This document shows, one piece after another, positions 62,035 to 64,000 of a stretch of 64,000 nt of DNA. The notes under the pieces were generated by a model, which did not search any database, had not been told where the DNA came from, and saw nothing but the letters and a program-made list of their open reading frames with translations. Source of the DNA: Pareuzebyella sediminis (GTDB lineage: Bacteria; Bacteroidota; Bacteroidia; Flavobacteriales; Flavobacteriaceae); contig NZ_VTZS01000002.1 in assembly GCF_008367235.1 (NCBI RefSeq), positions 682,001 through 746,000 on the forward strand, given 5' to 3'. The translations under genes and the position numbers were made by a program. Every line of letters begins with the position of its first letter. Position 1 is the first letter of the stretch.

Positions 62035-63600
62035 TTACGATACCAATTCATTGCATAGCTTTTCGATGAAGTCCCTATGGACCGTAATGTCCAGAAAATT
62101 GACATGGGTATAAATTTGGGGAACCGCCTCATAAGAGAATGCTATCGGTAAAATTGTAATCAGTTTTTCGACCGACCGTTTATAGGCAAGGTCCATTTCG
62201 TTTCGACAGTGGTTCTTGCCATAGTATTCTTCTGAAAAAATAGGTATGAAGTAACGTGAATCAACGATGGCCCACATATATTTTGCGGTAAAGGCCTCTC
62301 CGATACCTATACTATCACGGTCAAAGAATATATTGAGTTTCTCACCATTTGGTTTCCGGAATTTTAACAAGGGTTCGTACACATTCTTGATGACCCAGTC
62401 GCCGTTTCCTCGGGAATAGCTGATGAACACATCGTATTTCTGGGCACCCTCAACAACTCCGGTTACCAAAAATTTGTAAGCAAAACGCCAAGCCAGTAGA
62501 GAAGCTAGAATCATGGAAATCAGCGGTAATGCTATAGGGATAACTTTGCCAAGTGAAAGTACGGCGGCCCCGACCCCTAATAACAATAGCGAGCCCGCAA
62601 GGAATGACAATAAGGCTATCATCACAGGTGAAGTTCGTAATCTTTTAAGATACTTAAAGAACAACGCAAAGAGCAATGTGGTAAAAATACCGAAGAAAAT
62701 CACTAATCCAATATAGACCCAGGGTTGGGTCAGGGGTTGTTTTGCCGTTAGATTGCCCTTAAGTTGATCTTGCAAGGCCCACCCCAAAAGATAGGTGCCG
62801 GCCTTATTTAGTTTGGCTATTCTGTCGGCTTCCAAACTACCCACAATAATAATTGTATCATCGATATTAAAAGGAGCTGAAAAAGTACCGCCAGTGGTCT
62901 GATCTTTGGTATGCACAAACTTAACCGTTTGTCCGTTGATGCTTTCTTCACTGCCTAATGGGAGTATAAATGCTCGGGGTTGATTGTACAATTCTTGTTC
63001 TCCTATGATATCTTTGGCGACCTTTACAGCCAAGGCCTGTATGAGTTCAAATCCACCATGCTCCCTTGGAAACTTCAATTCGGATTCATAAGATAAAACC
63101 CCCATCTTTTCGTCAAAAATGGTGTGTAGCCTATGACCATCCAGAACATTCTCGTAAATTTCTACCGCTTGGTTTTCTTCATTTTTTTCGAAACTGATGG
63201 TTTGATATTCTCGCATATCGTATACGCCATACACCTTTGTTTTTGTGCTAAGCTTTTCAATAGCTTTTTGAAGGGTGTTCCGCGCTTGGGGTTCGTTTTC
63301 AAAGAATATATCTAGAACTACCGCTTTAGGACGGCCTTTTCGGCCAGTTAAGGTGTCTAAAAGATTACTTAATCGTCTCCTATAATTTTCTCTGTCGTAG
63401 TGATCCGCATTCTCGGCCTTATGAGGCAGATCAATGATTTCAATTGCTTTAGTAAAGTCAATTTGATCGGGTCTGTCTAGATAAAGATGGCGATATGCAT
63501 AGTAGTCAACAGCTTGCCAGAAACTGGTGAGGGTGGTAATCGCACCCAATATGACAACAAAGATAAGCACATAGATCGCCAAGCGTTTTAGGGAAGTCAT
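62035..63600 (-). CDS. CHASE2-transmembrane-TIR receptor
   Basis: A 521-residue membrane protein. One TM segment (~8-27), an extracytoplasmic CHASE2 sensor domain (~30-290, with VVLDIFFENEPQARNTLQKAI, IIIVGSLEADRIAKLN), three more TM segments (~295-315, ~325-350, ~353-373) and a cytoplasmic TIR domain (~387-521). TIR marks: YDVFISYSRGNGDWV (strand A), NIFFDRDSIGIGEAF (BB loop), FIPIFSEEYYGKNHCRNEMDLA (helix alpha C; Glu468 is the likely catalytic NADase residue), ILPIAF. So an outside signal may switch on NAD+ cleavage or a nucleotide messenger inside. Begins 2 nt after the TPR gene stop. Confidence 0.87.
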   Translation of the reverse strand: MTSLKRLAIYVLIFVVILGAITTLTSFWQAVDYYAYRHLYLDRPDQIDFTKAIEIIDLPHKAENADHYDRENYRRRLSNLLDTLTGRKGRPKAVVLDIFFENEPQARNTLQKAIEKLSTKTKVYGVYDMREYQTISFEKNEENQAVEIYENVLDGHRLHTIFDEKMGVLSYESELKFPREHGGFELIQALAVKVAKDIIGEQELYNQPRAFILPLGSEESINGQTVKFVHTKDQTTGGTFSAPFNIDDTIIIVGSLEADRIAKLNKAGTYLLGWALQDQLKGNLTAKQPLTQPWVYIGLVIFFGIFTTLLFALFFKYLKRLRTSPVMIALLSFLAGSLLLLGVGAAVLSLGKVIPIALPLISMILASLLAWRFAYKFLVTGVVEGAQKYDVFISYSRGNGDWVIKNVYEPLLKFRKPNGEKLNIFFDRDSIGIGEAFTAKYMWAIVDSRYFIPIFSEEYYGKNHCRNEMDLAYKRSVEKLITILPIAFSYEAVPQIYTHVNFLDITVHRDFIEKLCNELVS

Positions 63601-63602
63601 TT

Positions 63603-64000
63603 TTAGTCGTAAAGGTTAAGCTGAGCCTTAAGTTCATCCGCCATATCATAATATTTGTTGCTTTCATCGATGTTCGATAAAACCTCATAACACCAAGCCA
63701 GGTCTTCATAGTTGTCGACTATAAATAGGCCGATACCCCAAGCGGTTGTATAGTCCTCTTCATTAACGAAGTATTTGAAATCTTCCCGGTTATAGGCTAG
63801 GTCTTCGTATATGATTTCCAAAGCGCGGTTGCAATACTCGAGTCCAGTATCGTAATTGCCTAGCCCATATAGGGCTTCGCCCAAACCTATATAGTTGACG
63901 GCAATTTCAGGATCGCCGGGGTCAAGCTCCTCTTCATAGAGTTCAATGGCCCGTTCAAAGGCATCTTTGGCGTAGGAAGGGCTTCCGGCGTCGAGGTAAA
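63603..64000 (-). CDS. Tetratricopeptide/SEL1-like repeat protein, partial at right edge
   Basis: An open frame of 132 codons ends at TAA 63603 and runs off the right edge without a start. It shows helical repeat units: AFERAIELYEEEL, NYIGLGEALYGLGNYDTGLEYCNRALEI, YEDLAWCYEVLSNIDESNKYYDMADEL, typical of TPR with A-x-x-x-Y and G-N-Y-turns. The C-terminal end is complete; the N-terminal part, perhaps with a further domain, is outside the window. It is 2 nt upstream of the TIR receptor gene, so they are co-transcribed. Role: probably a scaffold or partner binding in the cassette. Confidence 0.75.
   Translation of the reverse strand, partial: YLDAGSPSYAKDAFERAIELYEEELDPGDPEIAVNYIGLGEALYGLGNYDTGLEYCNRALEIIYEDLAYNREDFKYFVNEEDYTTAWGIGLFIVDNYEDLAWCYEVLSNIDESNKYYDMADELKAQLNLYD

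Noticed and set aside
1-64000. Search for tRNA, rRNA, CRISPR arrays, insertion sequences and long direct repeats
   Set aside because: None seen by reading; no transposase, integrase or spaced repeat was found. A tool-based scan could still find short ones.

Overview
The window reads as a chromosomal segment of a marine Flavobacteriaceae-type Bacteroidota (Maribacter/Zobellia/Arenibacter-like). Grounds: Bacteroidota-type -7 promoter boxes (TAnnTTTG) and few Shine-Dalgarno sites; many short Sec signals ending in a lipobox Cys; an ECF sigma / FecR / TonB-receptor set; tandem S1 sulfatases; DUF1080, Gfo/Idh/MocA and GH43 glycan genes; and typical flavobacterial unknowns (DUF1343, YkgJ-like, HerA/DUF853, GIN/DUF2807). 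The species cannot be fixed from sequence alone.

Layout. 1-8 kb: a secreted protein cut by the left edge, an SDR epimerase, argS, a secreted FAD enzyme, an MtfA-like peptidase and a hydroxyacid dehydrogenase. 8-14 kb: TonB receptor, FecR and ECF sigma on the minus strand, divergent from two lipoproteins built from repeated modules and closed by a strong terminator. 14-18 kb: ffh, folD and a PAS histidine kinase. 18-28.5 kb: a plus-strand glycan block (MFS permease, two esterases, two DUF1080 lipoproteins, a Tat-exported Gfo/Idh/MocA oxidoreductase, GH43, aldo/keto reductase). 28.5-41.6 kb: mostly minus-strand genes, including a GpsA-TagD fusion overlapping a LicD-family transferase, YitT, HerA-like ATPase, a cytochrome c/sugar dehydrogenase and, on the plus strand, queE. 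41.6-58.9 kb: mixed genes, with a decayed cystathionine beta-synthase pseudogene, di-heme peroxidase, SulP transporter, three tiny membrane proteins, an exonuclease/GIY-YIG fusion, two overlapping sulfatases, hemerythrin, DUF2254 and GIN proteins.

The most unusual part is the right end (59.2-64 kb, minus strand, running off the window): a repeat (TPR-like) protein, a CHASE2-transmembrane-TIR receptor, a 249-residue beta-rich protein of no family I can name, and a CHAT (caspase-like) protease 3 bp behind it. The order suggests a sensor / effector / protease cassette of the conflict or programmed-cell-death type. The 249-aa protein resembles a bacterial gasdermin in size, predicted layout and pairing with a CHAT protease, but that is inference only.

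Second in interest is a two-gene glycerol-phosphate pathway (DHAP to G3P to CDP-glycerol to a glycan acceptor) compressed into one fused enzyme plus one transferase. I found no tRNA, rRNA, CRISPR array or insertion sequence.
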